A DNA stretch of 64,000 bases from Ga0077527 sp032128415. GTDB lineage: Bacteria; Pseudomonadota; Gammaproteobacteria; Burkholderiales; SG8-41. A program made the translations under genes and the position numbers. The stretch is from NCBI GenBank assembly GCA_032128415.1, contig JAQBGW010000165.1, positions 6,937 to 70,936 of the forward strand, read 5' to 3'. Below, one piece after another: positions 43,507-52,529 of the stretch. The notes under the pieces are model-generated. The model ran no database searches. It saw nothing but the letters and a program-made list of their open reading frames with translations, and was not told where the DNA came from. How positions within the stretch are numbered: the stretch's first letter is position 1; each line of letters begins with the position of its first letter.

Positions 43507-43609
43507 CAGCAGTGGCTCCCGTACACCACTACGACCGCAGTCACGGACTCGGCGCAGATGGCCATGCCGGTGTGCAATGGGTTCGTGTCTGTAGAGGTCA
43601 CTGCGCATC

Positions 43610-43675
43610 TCATCGCAGCTTCAGCGTGGACAAACCCACGAGCACCAGCATCATCGTGATAATCCAGAAGCACAC
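43610..43675 (-). pseudogene. remnant of a second mraY 3' end
   Basis: Read on the minus strand, 43675-43610 encodes V-C-F-W-I-I-T-M-M-L-V-L-V-G-L-S-T-L-K-L-R then TGA. The last 19 residues equal the MraY C-terminus. A run of 37 bases (43635-43671) is identical to 43809-43845 in mraY. After it the last eight residues are the same but with different codons and TGA in place of TAG. It has no start and is not a gene. The flanking 108 bp up to mraY shows no other clear coding content. Confidence 0.9.
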
Positions 43676-43783
43676 TGGGCGGTTTTGGCTCCGGCCGCCA
43701 TGTCGCGCAGGCGCAACATGACTTAACCTGCCAAGCAGGTCAGCCTTCGCCGAAACCACCTCGTCGTTCGCTATTCTGGTCAT

Positions 43784-44869
43784 CTATCTCAGCTTCAATG
43801 TCGAAAGCCCCACGAGCACCAGCATCATCGTGATAATCCAGAAGCGAACGACGACCTGGTTTTCTTTCCAGCCTTTCAGTTCGTAGTGATGGTGCAGCGG
43901 CGCCATTCGGAATATCCGTTTCCCGGTCAACTTGAACGAGGCTACCTGCAGCATCACCGAAAGCGTTTCCACTACGAATACGCCACCCATGATGAACAGC
44001 ACGATCTCCTGCCGCACGATGACGGCGATGGTACCCAGCGCCGCGCCCAGGGCGAGCGCACCGACATCACCCATGAATACTTCCGCGGGATAGGCGTTGA
44101 ACCACAGGAAAGCAAGACCGGCGCCCGCGATGGCGCCACAAATCACCGTGAGCTCGCCGGCTCCGGGGATATATGGAAACACCAGATACCGGGCAAACAC
44201 CGCATTGCCTGCCACATAGGCAAATACGCCCAACGCACTGCCCACCATGACCGTCGGCATGATGGCGAGGCCATCCAGACCATCCGTCAGATTCACCGCA
44301 TTGCTGGTGCCGACGATGACGAAATAGGTCATGACGATAAAACCGACAGCGCCCAGCGGATAAGTCACCTGCTTGAAAAACGGCACGATGAATGTGGTCT
44401 GCGCCGGCAGGTTCGTCGAATACGCAATAAAAATGGCCGCAGCCAGACCAACCACCGATTGCCAGAAAAATTTGGTTTTTGCCGACAACCCCTTCGGATT
44501 TCGGCGCACTACCTTGCGGTAATCGTCAACCCAGCCTATTGCACCGAATCCGGCAGTCACGCACAGCACCACCCAGACAAAGCGGTTTTGAAGATCAGCC
44601 CACAGCAACGTCGTGACGAGGATCGATACCAGGATCAGTGCGCCGCCCATGGTCGGCGTGCCGGCCTTCACCAGATGGCTCTGCGGACCGTCATCACGCA
44701 CGGACTGGCCAATTTTGTACACGGCCAGCTTGCGAATGAGCGCCGGTCCAACGACGAAAGAAATCAGCAACGCAGTCAGACACGCCAGCACGGCGCGCAG
44801 CGTCAGATAACTAAATACATTGAAAGCGCGTATGTCCTTCGCGAGCCACTGTGCCAATTCAAGGAGCAT
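43784..44869 (-). CDS. mraY: phospho-N-acetylmuramoyl-pentapeptide-transferase
   Basis: The 361-residue integral membrane enzyme makes lipid I from UDP-MurNAc-pentapeptide and undecaprenyl phosphate. It has ten membrane segments, 'GTPTMGGALI', the Asp motif 'IGWVDDYRKVVRRNPKGLSAKTKFF', 'NAVNLTDGLDGLAIMPT' and 'APLHHHYELKGWKENQVVVRFWIITMM'. It starts 3 bp after the murF stop. Its last 57 bases have a diverged second copy in the following gap. Confidence 0.97.
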   Translation of the reverse strand: MLLELAQWLAKDIRAFNVFSYLTLRAVLACLTALLISFVVGPALIRKLAVYKIGQSVRDDGPQSHLVKAGTPTMGGALILVSILVTTLLWADLQNRFVWVVLCVTAGFGAIGWVDDYRKVVRRNPKGLSAKTKFFWQSVVGLAAAIFIAYSTNLPAQTTFIVPFFKQVTYPLGAVGFIVMTYFVIVGTSNAVNLTDGLDGLAIMPTVMVGSALGVFAYVAGNAVFARYLVFPYIPGAGELTVICGAIAGAGLAFLWFNAYPAEVFMGDVGALALGAALGTIAVIVRQEIVLFIMGGVFVVETLSVMLQVASFKLTGKRIFRMAPLHHHYELKGWKENQVVVRFWIITMMLVLVGLSTLKLR

Positions 44870-44872
44870 CGT

Positions 44873-46228
44873 CTATGCCTTCTCCGCCTGCTTTTCCAGA
44901 CTGCGTACTACCCGCTCCATCTGCATGAAGCGGGATCCTTTGACTAATACCGTGGTCTGCGCGTCGAGCGCGTTTTTCACGTCAGCCAGCAGCTCTTCGA
45001 TGCGCGGGTAATGCCGCGCGCCCTCGCCGAAAGCACGAGTGGAATCTGCAGCCAGTTCACCCAGGGTATAGAGCCCGTCGATGCCGGCTGCCCGGGCATA
45101 GGCGCCCGCTTCCTGATGAAATGCCGGGCCCTGCGCTCCAACCTCACCCATGTCCCCGAGCACCAGCAGCTTGCGGCCGCACGCACGTGCCAGCACGTCG
45201 GTCGCCGCGCGCACCGAATCGGGATTGGCGTTGTAGGTGTCATCAATCAGCACGGCCCCACGCACACCCTGCTTCATTTGCAGCCGCCCCCGCACCGGCA
45301 CGAAACGCTCCAGCGCGCGGGCACAGGCATCCAGTGTCGCCCCCGCAGCCGTGGCGGCAGCCACTGCGGCCAGCGCATTGCGCACGTTATGTTCTCCGGC
45401 CAACGGCAAAGCGATGCGGGCTGTTGCGCCGGGAATGCTGACGTCGAGTGTCGCCGTCGCGGCATCCATACTGCACTTTGCGGTTACGGTCGCGTGGCCC
45501 AACCCAAAATCGCGTACGGCACGAGCGCCGGCAGTGGTGCGCCATACTGCGGCATGCGCATCGTCGGCGTTGATCACCGCCGTGCCATCACTCGGTAGTG
45601 CCGCAATGAGGCTGGCGTGCTCTTTGGCTACATCAGCGACGGAACGCATGAACTCCTGATGTTCGCGTTGGGCGTTGTTGATGACGGCGATGGTCGGTTG
45701 CGCCAGCGCCGCGAGCTGCGCGGTTTCACCAGGATGATTCATACCTACCTCAACCACAGCCACGCGGTGCGCAGCACGCAATGCCAGCAACGTCAGCGGC
45801 AGGCCGATGTGATTATTGAGATTGCCGCGCGTCGCGAGCACGGCGTCAGCGCCAAAATGCTCGCGCAGGCACACCGCGATCATTTCCTTGACGGTGGTCT
45901 TGCCGTTGGATCCCACCACGGCAATCAGCGGGATCCGGAACCTGCCGCGCCAATGCGCTGCCAACGCCCCTAGCGCAACCGTGGTATCTGCAACCACGGC
46001 CGTCGGTAGTGTCGGCACTTGTTCATATGCGCGATCTGCCAGCGCCGCGACCGCGCCTCCCGCCGCCGCCTGCGGCAAGAATGCGTGGCCGTCGTGCCGT
46101 TCGCCGCGCAGCGCAACAAACAGATCACCCGCAGCAATTGCGCGGCTATCGGTGCTCACCGCAGTGAAGGTCACATTGTCACCGCGCAGTGTGCCGCCCA
46201 ATACGGTGGCCGCTTCGGCGAGTGTCAT
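44873..46228 (-). CDS. murF: UDP-N-acetylmuramoyl-tripeptide--D-alanyl-D-alanine ligase
   Basis: ATG 46228 overlaps the murE stop as TGATG; a GTG at 46231 is the alternative. The 451-residue Mur ligase adds D-Ala-D-Ala. It has 'AVVGSNGKTTVKEMIAVCLREHFG', 'VEVGMNHPGETAQLAALAQPTIAVINN' and 'VLIDDTYNANPDSVRAATDVLARACGRKLLVLGDMGEVG', which are diagnostic for MurF. Confidence 0.97.
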   Translation of the reverse strand: MTLAEAATVLGGTLRGDNVTFTAVSTDSRAIAAGDLFVALRGERHDGHAFLPQAAAGGAVAALADRAYEQVPTLPTAVVADTTVALGALAAHWRGRFRIPLIAVVGSNGKTTVKEMIAVCLREHFGADAVLATRGNLNNHIGLPLTLLALRAAHRVAVVEVGMNHPGETAQLAALAQPTIAVINNAQREHQEFMRSVADVAKEHASLIAALPSDGTAVINADDAHAAVWRTTAGARAVRDFGLGHATVTAKCSMDAATATLDVSIPGATARIALPLAGEHNVRNALAAVAAATAAGATLDACARALERFVPVRGRLQMKQGVRGAVLIDDTYNANPDSVRAATDVLARACGRKLLVLGDMGEVGAQGPAFHQEAGAYARAAGIDGLYTLGELAADSTRAFGEGARHYPRIEELLADVKNALDAQTTVLVKGSRFMQMERVVRSLEKQAEKA

Positions 46229-47688
46229 CACCGCGTGCCCTCCAACGCAGCGCGCACCACCGCGGCCTCGCTATAGCGGCGCCGCACGCCACCGGTCTCC
46301 TGGTAGCGTTCATGGCCCTTGCCGGCGACCAGCACCACATCGCCGCGACGAGCCTGCGCAATCGCTGATCGAATCGCCAGTCGTCGGTCAACGATCTGTT
46401 CGTGGGCGCTGCGAATGCCCTCCGCAATATCGGTGATGATCGCCGCCGGATTTTCAGTCCGTGGATTGTCGCTGGTAAGCACAATGTGGTCGGCAAGACG
46501 ATCAGCCACAGCACCCATCATCGGCCGCTTGCCGCGATCACGATCTCCGCCGCAACCAAAGACGCAGACGAGCCGTGCGCGCGCGCCTGCGATCTGGCGC
46601 AGGCTAAGCAACACTTTTTCGAGCGCATCAGGTGTGTGTGCATAATCGACAATCACCAGCGGCTTGCGCCCGCCGCCATAACGCTCCATGCGCCCCGGCA
46701 CCGGCGATAATTTTCCCAGCGCGGACACCGACTGTTCAAGTCCGACGTCACTGGCCAGCAATGTGGCAAGCGATCCCAGCAGGTTGGCGGCATTGAAGCC
46801 GCCTATCATGGCGCTGTGTACTGTGGCGCGCCCCCAGGGCGAAGTCACCTCGAAGGAAAGTCCGTTGAGACCCAGACGCAGATTGCGTCCTTGCACCCGC
46901 GGCACCCGCAGATGCGCCGGCGGTGCGCGAAAACCATAACCCAGTGCTTCACCGCATCGATGTGTCAACGCCATTTCCCGGCCAAAAGCATCATCGAGGT
47001 TGAGCACAGTGTGGCTGAGCGCAGGCCAGCGAAACAGGCGCGCCTTGGCTGCGCGGTAACGCCGCATCGTACCGTGGTAATCAAGATGATCGCGCGTCAC
47101 ATTGGTCAGCAGGGCAACGTCGAACTCGACACCGGAGACCCGATCCTGCTCCAGTCCGTGCGAAGACACCTCCATGCATACGGCCTTGGCGCCAGCGCGC
47201 ACCAGCTTGCGCAAGCGGCCGTGGAGCGTCACCGCATCGGGCGTGGTATTGGCGTGGGCATCAAGGCGCCTCGGGAATCCGCTGCCCAGCGTGCCGATCA
47301 CGCCACATTTGCGCCGCGCACGGGTTAGCGACTGGGCGATCCAGTGGCTGCATGAAGTCTTGCCGTTGGTTCCGGTAACACCCACAGTCCACAGTTTCCC
47401 GCTTGGTTTGCCGTACACCGCGCTCGCAATCACACCCGCCTCGCGACGCAAGTGCGGAATGCCCAGATTGTTCACCCGCCACCGCGAGTTCCAGGCATAA
47501 CCCTCGGCATCCCACAGCACCGCCGTGGCGCCATTGGCTATAGCCTGTGCAATATAGTCGCGGCCGTCGCGCGCTTCGCCCGGGTAAGCCAGAAAGGTAT
47601 CGCCCGGTCGCACGCTACGACTGTCGGTCGCCAGCCTGCGTACGCCAAGAGCAGTGATCGCGCGCATGTCGATTGCGGGAGCCGCCAT
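46228..47688 (-). CDS. murE: UDP-N-acetylmuramoyl-L-alanyl-D-glutamate--2,6-diaminopimelate ligase
   Basis: ATG 47688 has a GGAGGAGG box and overlaps the ftsI stop as TGATG. The 486-residue ligase has 'VTGTNGKTSCSHWIAQSL', 'LTNVTRDHLDYHGTMRRYRAAKARLF' and the DAP-selecting motif 'TSDNPRTENP' (DNPR). Meso-diaminopimelate is therefore the expected third residue of the stem peptide. Confidence 0.96.
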   Translation of the reverse strand: MAAPAIDMRAITALGVRRLATDSRSVRPGDTFLAYPGEARDGRDYIAQAIANGATAVLWDAEGYAWNSRWRVNNLGIPHLRREAGVIASAVYGKPSGKLWTVGVTGTNGKTSCSHWIAQSLTRARRKCGVIGTLGSGFPRRLDAHANTTPDAVTLHGRLRKLVRAGAKAVCMEVSSHGLEQDRVSGVEFDVALLTNVTRDHLDYHGTMRRYRAAKARLFRWPALSHTVLNLDDAFGREMALTHRCGEALGYGFRAPPAHLRVPRVQGRNLRLGLNGLSFEVTSPWGRATVHSAMIGGFNAANLLGSLATLLASDVGLEQSVSALGKLSPVPGRMERYGGGRKPLVIVDYAHTPDALEKVLLSLRQIAGARARLVCVFGCGGDRDRGKRPMMGAVADRLADHIVLTSDNPRTENPAAIITDIAEGIRSAHEQIVDRRLAIRSAIAQARRGDVVLVAGKGHERYQETGGVRRRYSEAAVVRAALEGTR

Positions 47689-49421
47689 CACACCTCCTCC
47701 CGCACCAGCGGAATTTCTTCCGGCGCCAGCACGGTGGTCTTGCCCGGCGCATCCGGAGGCACCACGAGAAATCGCAAAGTGCCGGCGGCCACCTGGCTGA
47801 ATACCGGGGCAGCCACCGCCCCGCCGGAATACTGACCGGTGGAAGGTTCGTCTATCATGACCGCAATAATCACGCGTGGACGCGATGCCGGCGCCATGCC
47901 GACAAACGAGGCCACGTAACGATCCGCGGCGTACCCTTTGCCTTCAAGCTTGTGCGCGGTGCCGGTCTTGCCGGCAACGGTATAACCCGAAACCTGCGCG
48001 CCGAGTGCCGTGCCACCGGGGAGTGCAGCCAGCTCCAACATCCTGCGCACCGCCATCGACGTCTTGGCGGACACTACACGGACACCCTGCGCCACGACCT
48101 CGCGCTTGATCAGCGTTACCGGACGCAATTCACCGTCAGTGGCGAACATCGTGTAAGCGCGGGCGAGTTGCAGTAACGAAACCGAAAGGCCGTATCCGTA
48201 GGACATCGTCGCCTTTTCAATCGGCCTCCACGTCGCGTAAGCACGCAACCGTCCCGAGACCTCGCCGGGAAAACCCGAGTGCGGCGGCACGCCAAATCCG
48301 GCGCGACTGAACAGGCTCCACAAGACTTCGGACGGCAGCGCAAGCCCCATTTTTGCGGCACCCACGTTGGAGGATTTCTGGATCACCTGTGACACGGTCA
48401 ACGCGCCTTGCGGATGAGCGTCGTGAATCGTGCGATTGCCGATACTCAACTGGCCGGGTGCCGTCTGAATTATCGTGCTGGGCTCGAACAGACCCGCCTC
48501 CAACGCTGCCGCCGCAGTGAACGGCTTCAGTGTCGAGCCGGGCTCGAACAAATCTGTCACGGTGCGGTTGCGCGTGCGGCGCGCATCCAGTTTGCCGCGA
48601 TTGTTCGGGTTGTAGCCTGGCAGATTCGCCATGGCCAGAATTTCGCCCGTCTCGGCATCGAGTACAACTATGCCTCCAGCCTTGGCGCGATGTGCCGCCA
48701 CCGCTCGTTTGAGTTCGCGGTGCGCCAAATACTGGATGCGCGCGTCTATCGACAGCGTGAGCTTTTGGCCGTTCTGCGGCACGCGTATGCTTTCGACGTC
48801 CTCGACAATGCGACCAAGGCGATCCTTGATCACGCGCCGACTGCCGGATTTGCCGGCGAGCGTATTTTCAAACGCAAGCTCCAGCGCTTCCTGCCCTTTA
48901 TCATCAACTCCGGTAAAACCAACGATATGCGCCATTACTTCGCCTGCCGGGTAATAACGCCGGTGTTCGCGTTGCAGGAACACCCCGGGAATACCGAGTT
49001 GCACGACGCGCTCGGCTTGCTCAGGCGGCAACTGACGCTTCAGATAAACAAATTCCCGCTGCGTATCCGACAATCGCGCGCGTAGTTCATTTGCACTGAT
49101 GCCAAGCAGTTGTGCGAGCTTGCGCAGATCTGCAGGGCTGGCCTCGACGTCGCCTGGACTGGCTGCCACCGACTCGACCGGCGTCGATATCGCCAGCGGT
49201 TCGTTGTTGCGATCAACGATCATGCCGCGACTCGCGCCAATCTCGACTACACGCGAATAGCGTGACTCACCTTTGCGTTGCAGAAAATCGTTATTGAGCG
49301 CCTGCAACCATAAAGCACGACCGGCCAGCCCGACAAACCAGGCGAGCAGTAACAGCAACACGAAATGGGTGCGCCACGCCGGCAGATTTGGCTTCTCAAC
49401 ACGAGTGGATGCTGGCTTCAC
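47688..49421 (-). CDS. ftsI: septal transpeptidase FtsI (PBP3), GTG start
   Basis: The 577-residue class B PBP has one membrane segment at about 19-40 and a dimerisation/pedestal domain. The transpeptidase domain has the active-site 'PGSTLKPF' (S-x-x-K), 'KSSNVGAAKM' (S-x-N) and 'GKTGTAHK' (K-T-G). It cross-links septal peptidoglycan with FtsW. The start is GTG 49421, overlapping the ftsL stop as GTGA. Confidence 0.96.
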   Translation of the reverse strand: MKPASTRVEKPNLPAWRTHFVLLLLLAWFVGLAGRALWLQALNNDFLQRKGESRYSRVVEIGASRGMIVDRNNEPLAISTPVESVAASPGDVEASPADLRKLAQLLGISANELRARLSDTQREFVYLKRQLPPEQAERVVQLGIPGVFLQREHRRYYPAGEVMAHIVGFTGVDDKGQEALELAFENTLAGKSGSRRVIKDRLGRIVEDVESIRVPQNGQKLTLSIDARIQYLAHRELKRAVAAHRAKAGGIVVLDAETGEILAMANLPGYNPNNRGKLDARRTRNRTVTDLFEPGSTLKPFTAAAALEAGLFEPSTIIQTAPGQLSIGNRTIHDAHPQGALTVSQVIQKSSNVGAAKMGLALPSEVLWSLFSRAGFGVPPHSGFPGEVSGRLRAYATWRPIEKATMSYGYGLSVSLLQLARAYTMFATDGELRPVTLIKREVVAQGVRVVSAKTSMAVRRMLELAALPGGTALGAQVSGYTVAGKTGTAHKLEGKGYAADRYVASFVGMAPASRPRVIIAVMIDEPSTGQYSGGAVAAPVFSQVAAGTLRFLVVPPDAPGKTTVLAPEEIPLVREEV

Positions 49422-49702
49422 GGTTCAACCTCCGTGCGCCGCGCGGGAACCACTTCGACACGAGCTGCCGACGGCACGCGCATGTTGAGGTCACGGGTAG
49501 CAATGCGCTCAATCCGCGCATGGGTCGCCCACGTACCTTGTTCCAATTGCAGTTGCCCCCACTCCACATCCAGTTGTTTCGCCACCGTCTGCTCCTTCTC
49601 CAGCTCGCCATACAGCTTGCGTGCCTTGTGCTGCGAAGTAACCACTCCCAGTGCGCACGCCATCAGGAGGGCCAGCAGAATGAAAGTCAGGCGGGCTGTC
49701 AT
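49418..49702 (-). CDS. ftsL: cell division protein FtsL
   Basis: The 94-residue bitopic protein has a short N-terminus, one membrane segment (about 3-24) and a periplasmic coiled-coil ('HKARKLYGELEKEQTVAKQLDVEWGQLQLEQGTWA'). It forms FtsQLB in the divisome. ATG 49702 overlaps the rsmH stop as ATGA. Confidence 0.93.
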   Translation of the reverse strand: MTARLTFILLALLMACALGVVTSQHKARKLYGELEKEQTVAKQLDVEWGQLQLEQGTWATHARIERIATRDLNMRVPSAARVEVVPARRTEVEP

Positions 49703-50637
49703 TGCCGGGGGGACGTCGTCCGTTCGGCCACGCGCATCACGGCGCTGCGTGCACGCGGATTTGCTGCGACCTCTGTTGCGCCAGAGCGCTGCGCGCGGCC
49801 AACCAGGCGCATGCGCGGCTGGGGCAGATCGCGGGCGCGAACCGGCAGGCGCGCCGGCAACGCATCGGCCTGCGACTGTGCGCGAAGAAAGCGCTTGACG
49901 ATGCGATCCTCAAGAGAGTGAAAGCTGATGACCACCAGCCGGCCCTCCGGTTTGAGCAGGTCTACACACTGCGGCAACACTACCGATAACTCCTCAAGCT
50001 CCTGATTGACGTGAATCCGTAGAGCTTGAAACGTGCGCGTCGCCGGATCCTGGCGTGGCTCGCGCGCGGGAACGGCTTCTGCCACGAGCGTGGAAAGTTG
50101 TCGTGTGGTGTCAACAGGTCCTCGCGTCCGAGCCGCAACAATCGCTGCTGCAATCTGTTTAGCAAACCGTTCTTCGCCATAATCCCTGATGACCTCCCTG
50201 ATTTCTGCTTCGCCCGCCGTGGCAATCCACTCCGCAGCGCTAATGCCGTGTTCCGGATCCATACGCATATCGAGCGGCGCATCGTGCCGAAAACTGAAAC
50301 CGCGCCTGCCGTCGTCCAGCTGTGGCGACGACACACCAATATCCAGCAGCACACCATCAACTTCAGCTACACCCTGTGCGAATACGGCATCGGCCATCAG
50401 GCTGAACGGGCTGCGCAGAATCGTGAACCGCGGATCAGTCACCGCCTGTCCCGCCTGCACCGCATCCGGATCACGATCGAGCGCAATCAGTCGTCCTCCT
50501 CTACCCAGCCGCTCCAGAATCAGGCGGCTGTGCCCGCCTCTGCCATAGGTGCCATCGACGTAAACGCCGTCGCTGCGAACATTCAAAGCTTCAATCGCCT
50601 CCTGCGCGAGGACTGCGGCATGGCCGCTGTCCGTCAC
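49699..50637 (-). CDS. rsmH: 16S rRNA (cytosine-1402-N4)-methyltransferase RsmH (GTG start)
   Basis: The 312-residue SAM enzyme has 'VDGTYGRGGHSRLILERLG', 'VDGVLLDIGVSSPQLDDGRRGFSFRHDAPLDMRMD' and 'RLVVISFHSLEDRIVKRFLR', all RsmH (MraW) signatures. It methylates C1402 in the decoding centre. The start codon is GTG at 50637, in a GTGA overlap with the mraZ stop. Confidence 0.96.
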   Translation of the reverse strand: MTDSGHAAVLAQEAIEALNVRSDGVYVDGTYGRGGHSRLILERLGRGGRLIALDRDPDAVQAGQAVTDPRFTILRSPFSLMADAVFAQGVAEVDGVLLDIGVSSPQLDDGRRGFSFRHDAPLDMRMDPEHGISAAEWIATAGEAEIREVIRDYGEERFAKQIAAAIVAARTRGPVDTTRQLSTLVAEAVPAREPRQDPATRTFQALRIHVNQELEELSVVLPQCVDLLKPEGRLVVISFHSLEDRIVKRFLRAQSQADALPARLPVRARDLPQPRMRLVGRAQRSGATEVAANPRARSAVMRVAERTTSPRQ

Positions 50638-51080
50638 AAGGAGAAATCCTCCAGCTCGGCCGGCAGACCGCCAGCGCCGAAACCACCGGCGTTGTCGATC
50701 AGCTGTGCCCAGCGCTCGTCATTCCACAACTCGAATTTCCGGCCCTGTCCAACCAGCACCACGTTTTTTTCCAGATGCGCATATCGGCGCAACTCCGGTG
50801 AAATCAACACGCGTCCGGCGCCGTCGATATCAACGTCGACGGCAAAGCCGATCAAGCGGCGCTGCAACTCGCGCACGCGCGGGTCGAGATTCGACAGACC
50901 TTCGAGTTTTTGCTGAATGAGTTCCCAGTCGGGCAGCGGATACATCAGCAGGCAGCGGTCCGCATCAGCCGTGATGACCAGATGGCCGCCGCAACGCTCG
51001 AGCAAGGTGTCGCGGTGGCGCGCCGGCACGGCGAGTCTGCCTTTGCTGTCGAGATGTAGTTGTGCAACTCCGCGAAACAC
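50634..51080 (-). CDS. mraZ: transcriptional regulator MraZ (GTG start)
   Basis: The GTG at 51080 has an AGGGGGG box upstream and gives the standard VFRGVAQLHLDSKGRLAVPARHR; the longer ORF to 51143 would cover the MraZ boxes. The 148-residue product has two SpoVT/AbrB-like halves, the second being 'GFAVDVDIDGAGRVLISPELRRYAHLEKNVVLVGQGRKFELWN'. MraZ binds repeats before its own gene and tunes the dcw operon. Confidence 0.95.
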   Translation of the reverse strand: MFRGVAQLHLDSKGRLAVPARHRDTLLERCGGHLVITADADRCLLMYPLPDWELIQQKLEGLSNLDPRVRELQRRLIGFAVDVDIDGAGRVLISPELRRYAHLEKNVVLVGQGRKFELWNDERWAQLIDNAGGFGAGGLPAELEDFSL

Positions 51081-51138
51081 GAGCCCCCCTTGTATCAGCG
51101 GGGGCACAGGCTGCCGGGGCACCCGGACAACCATTTCC

Positions 51139-51163
51139 CCCACTTTCTACCACTTCGTCCCAC
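51139..51163 (-). promoter_or_regulatory. MraZ-binding boxes
   Basis: On the minus strand three GTGG(G/T) boxes lie exactly 10 bp apart (51163-51159, 51153-51149, 51143-51139), with a weak fourth one turn further on. MraZ is known to bind TGGGN repeats at this spacing. They overlap the -10 and the start of the transcript, a repression layout. Confidence 0.8.
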
Positions 51164-51190
51164 TATAAATAACCAAGGGGGAATGGTCAA
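51162..51190 (-). promoter_or_regulatory. sigma70-type promoter of the mra/dcw operon
   Basis: On the minus strand TTGACC (51190-51185) and TATAGT (51167-51162) are 17 bp apart, close to consensus. Transcription should start near 51155, inside the MraZ boxes and about 75 bases before the mraZ GTG. Confidence 0.75.
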
Positions 51191-51431
51191 GGGGCGAATT
51201 GCCAAATTTCTTTTTTACGACAATGACTTACGGCCACTTATTGATGCTGGATTTGAGCATTTTTTCTCTCAGAAATAGCGTAATAAAAACAATGGGATAT
51301 AGCGCGTACTGAAAGTAGCGCATTAACTAAATGTGCTTAAAAATCAGGCGATTACGTCGAGCTGATGCTGACGCCACCCGGCGACACCCTGCTAAATCGT
51401 CCTGAAACGGGATTTACCCTTCCGCAGAAAG
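51191..51431. other. AT-rich spacer between rnpB and the mra promoter
   Basis: No convincing gene or RNA is seen. The stretch is clearly more AT-rich than its surroundings (51200-51350), which may help the mra promoter open. Only short unsupported ORFs occur. Confidence 0.5.
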
Positions 51432-51837
51432 GTGAAGCTGGCCGGTAAGCCGGGTTCTGTCGTGGACAGCCATTCCTCTGGGCCGCACATTACTGTGCGG
51501 CTCAAGCCACCTACCCGCAAGCTCGGCGGGACGCGTCATCGCTTGCCTATTCGGTGTTGCTCCGGGTGGAGGTTACCGCGTTTCACCCCGCTGAACGAAC
51601 CGGATAAATGAGTACGTCGCCGCACTCACTACCCCATTCTGGGACTTTGCCGTCTTGCGGCGGCGCAGCCCGGTTCGTCCAGCGGACTCGTCTCTGTGGC
51701 CCTATTCCTCGCCTCGCGGCGGACGGGCGTTACCCGTCACCCTACCCTATGGAGCCCGGACTTTCCTCTGCATGCGGTACGGTTGACTTACGTCACCCGC
51801 TTATTTCCGCACACAGCGGCTGCCTAGCCAGCTTCAC
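51432..51837 (-). ncRNA. rnpB: RNase P RNA (class A)
   Basis: On the minus strand the 5' GTGAAGCTGGC pairs fully with the 3' GCCAGCTTCAC (helix P1), which sets the ends. Conserved segments AGAGGAAAGTCCGGGCTCC near the 5' end and ACAGAACCCGGCTTA near the 3' end form the catalytic core. The length of about 406 nt fits class A. It processes pre-tRNA 5' ends. A TAAAAT box six bases before the 5' end is a candidate -10. It lies 45 bp after the ChaC-like gene and upstream of the mra operon on the same strand. Confidence 0.93.
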
Positions 51838-51881
51838 TGCGGATTTTATCATGTGCACACCGCTACTCCGGCAAACAGAAT

Positions 51882-52529
51882 TCAGCACGCCTGCCGCGCT
51901 CGCACTGCCGCCAGCAGGCGATGCAGATGATGATCGTGTACGCCCAACGCATCGAGATGGCACAGCGTATTCGCCAGATAATCGATATTGGGTCCGCGAT
52001 CTCCGCTACATGCGGCAATAATATTCGCCGTTGCGTCGAGCGCCAAATGCCCCGCGTAGCCGACATGCTGGCGATTGGCGAGAAAAGTCAGCGCCATCCG
52101 GCGGCGAGCGGCCCGCTTTGCCCCCACATTCACCGGCAACAACCGCGGCACATAAACCCGCCGGCGCATTTCGCGCTGCCATAGCGCCGCCAATGCTGCA
52201 GAAAGTTCCGTTGCAGCGACGCGATAGGCCGTGCCCCTGCAGGCGCCGCCCCGGTCCAGGCCAAGCACCAGGCCTGGCGCGGCTGTCGTGCCACGGTAGC
52301 GATTCGAATAAATACAGAATGTGCGGTGATATCCGCGCAACAATGCGGGCGCCGCAGCAATGAAACGAAATCCGGGATCCCACATCAGCGAGCCGTACGT
52401 AAATATCCACAGATCGCCGCGCGGTAAATCCAGTTGGCTGTAATGAAAAGGGTCATCCTGCGGCAACACATCGAGCGCGATGTTGCCGGGGCGCTTCGGC
52501 TGAGGACTCAAGAGTCGGCAATCTTCCAT
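51882..52529 (-). CDS. ChaC-like gamma-glutamylcyclotransferase
   Basis: The 215-residue product has 'WIFTYGSLMWDPGFRF' at about 41-56, the YGSL substrate-binding motif of the family. 'ALLRGYHRTFCIYSNRYRGTTAAPGLVLGLDRGG' and 'NVGAKRAARRRMALTFLANRQHVGYAG' follow. ChaC proteins act on glutathione or gamma-glutamyl peptides in the cytoplasm. It overlaps the pyrC 3' end by 22 bp. Confidence 0.88.
   Translation of the reverse strand: MEDCRLLSPQPKRPGNIALDVLPQDDPFHYSQLDLPRGDLWIFTYGSLMWDPGFRFIAAAPALLRGYHRTFCIYSNRYRGTTAAPGLVLGLDRGGACRGTAYRVAATELSAALAALWQREMRRRVYVPRLLPVNVGAKRAARRRMALTFLANRQHVGYAGHLALDATANIIAACSGDRGPNIDYLANTLCHLDALGVHDHHLHRLLAAVRARQAC

Noticed and set aside
43507..43608. N-terminal extension of murD
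   Set aside because: The lead is basic and unrelated to MurD, and it comes from the scar region after the mraY remnant.
51181..51278. Short plus-strand ORF start (MVKGRIAKFLFYDND) upstream of mraZ
   Set aside because: It overlaps the -35 box of the mra promoter, has no ribosome-binding site and is in AT-rich spacer.
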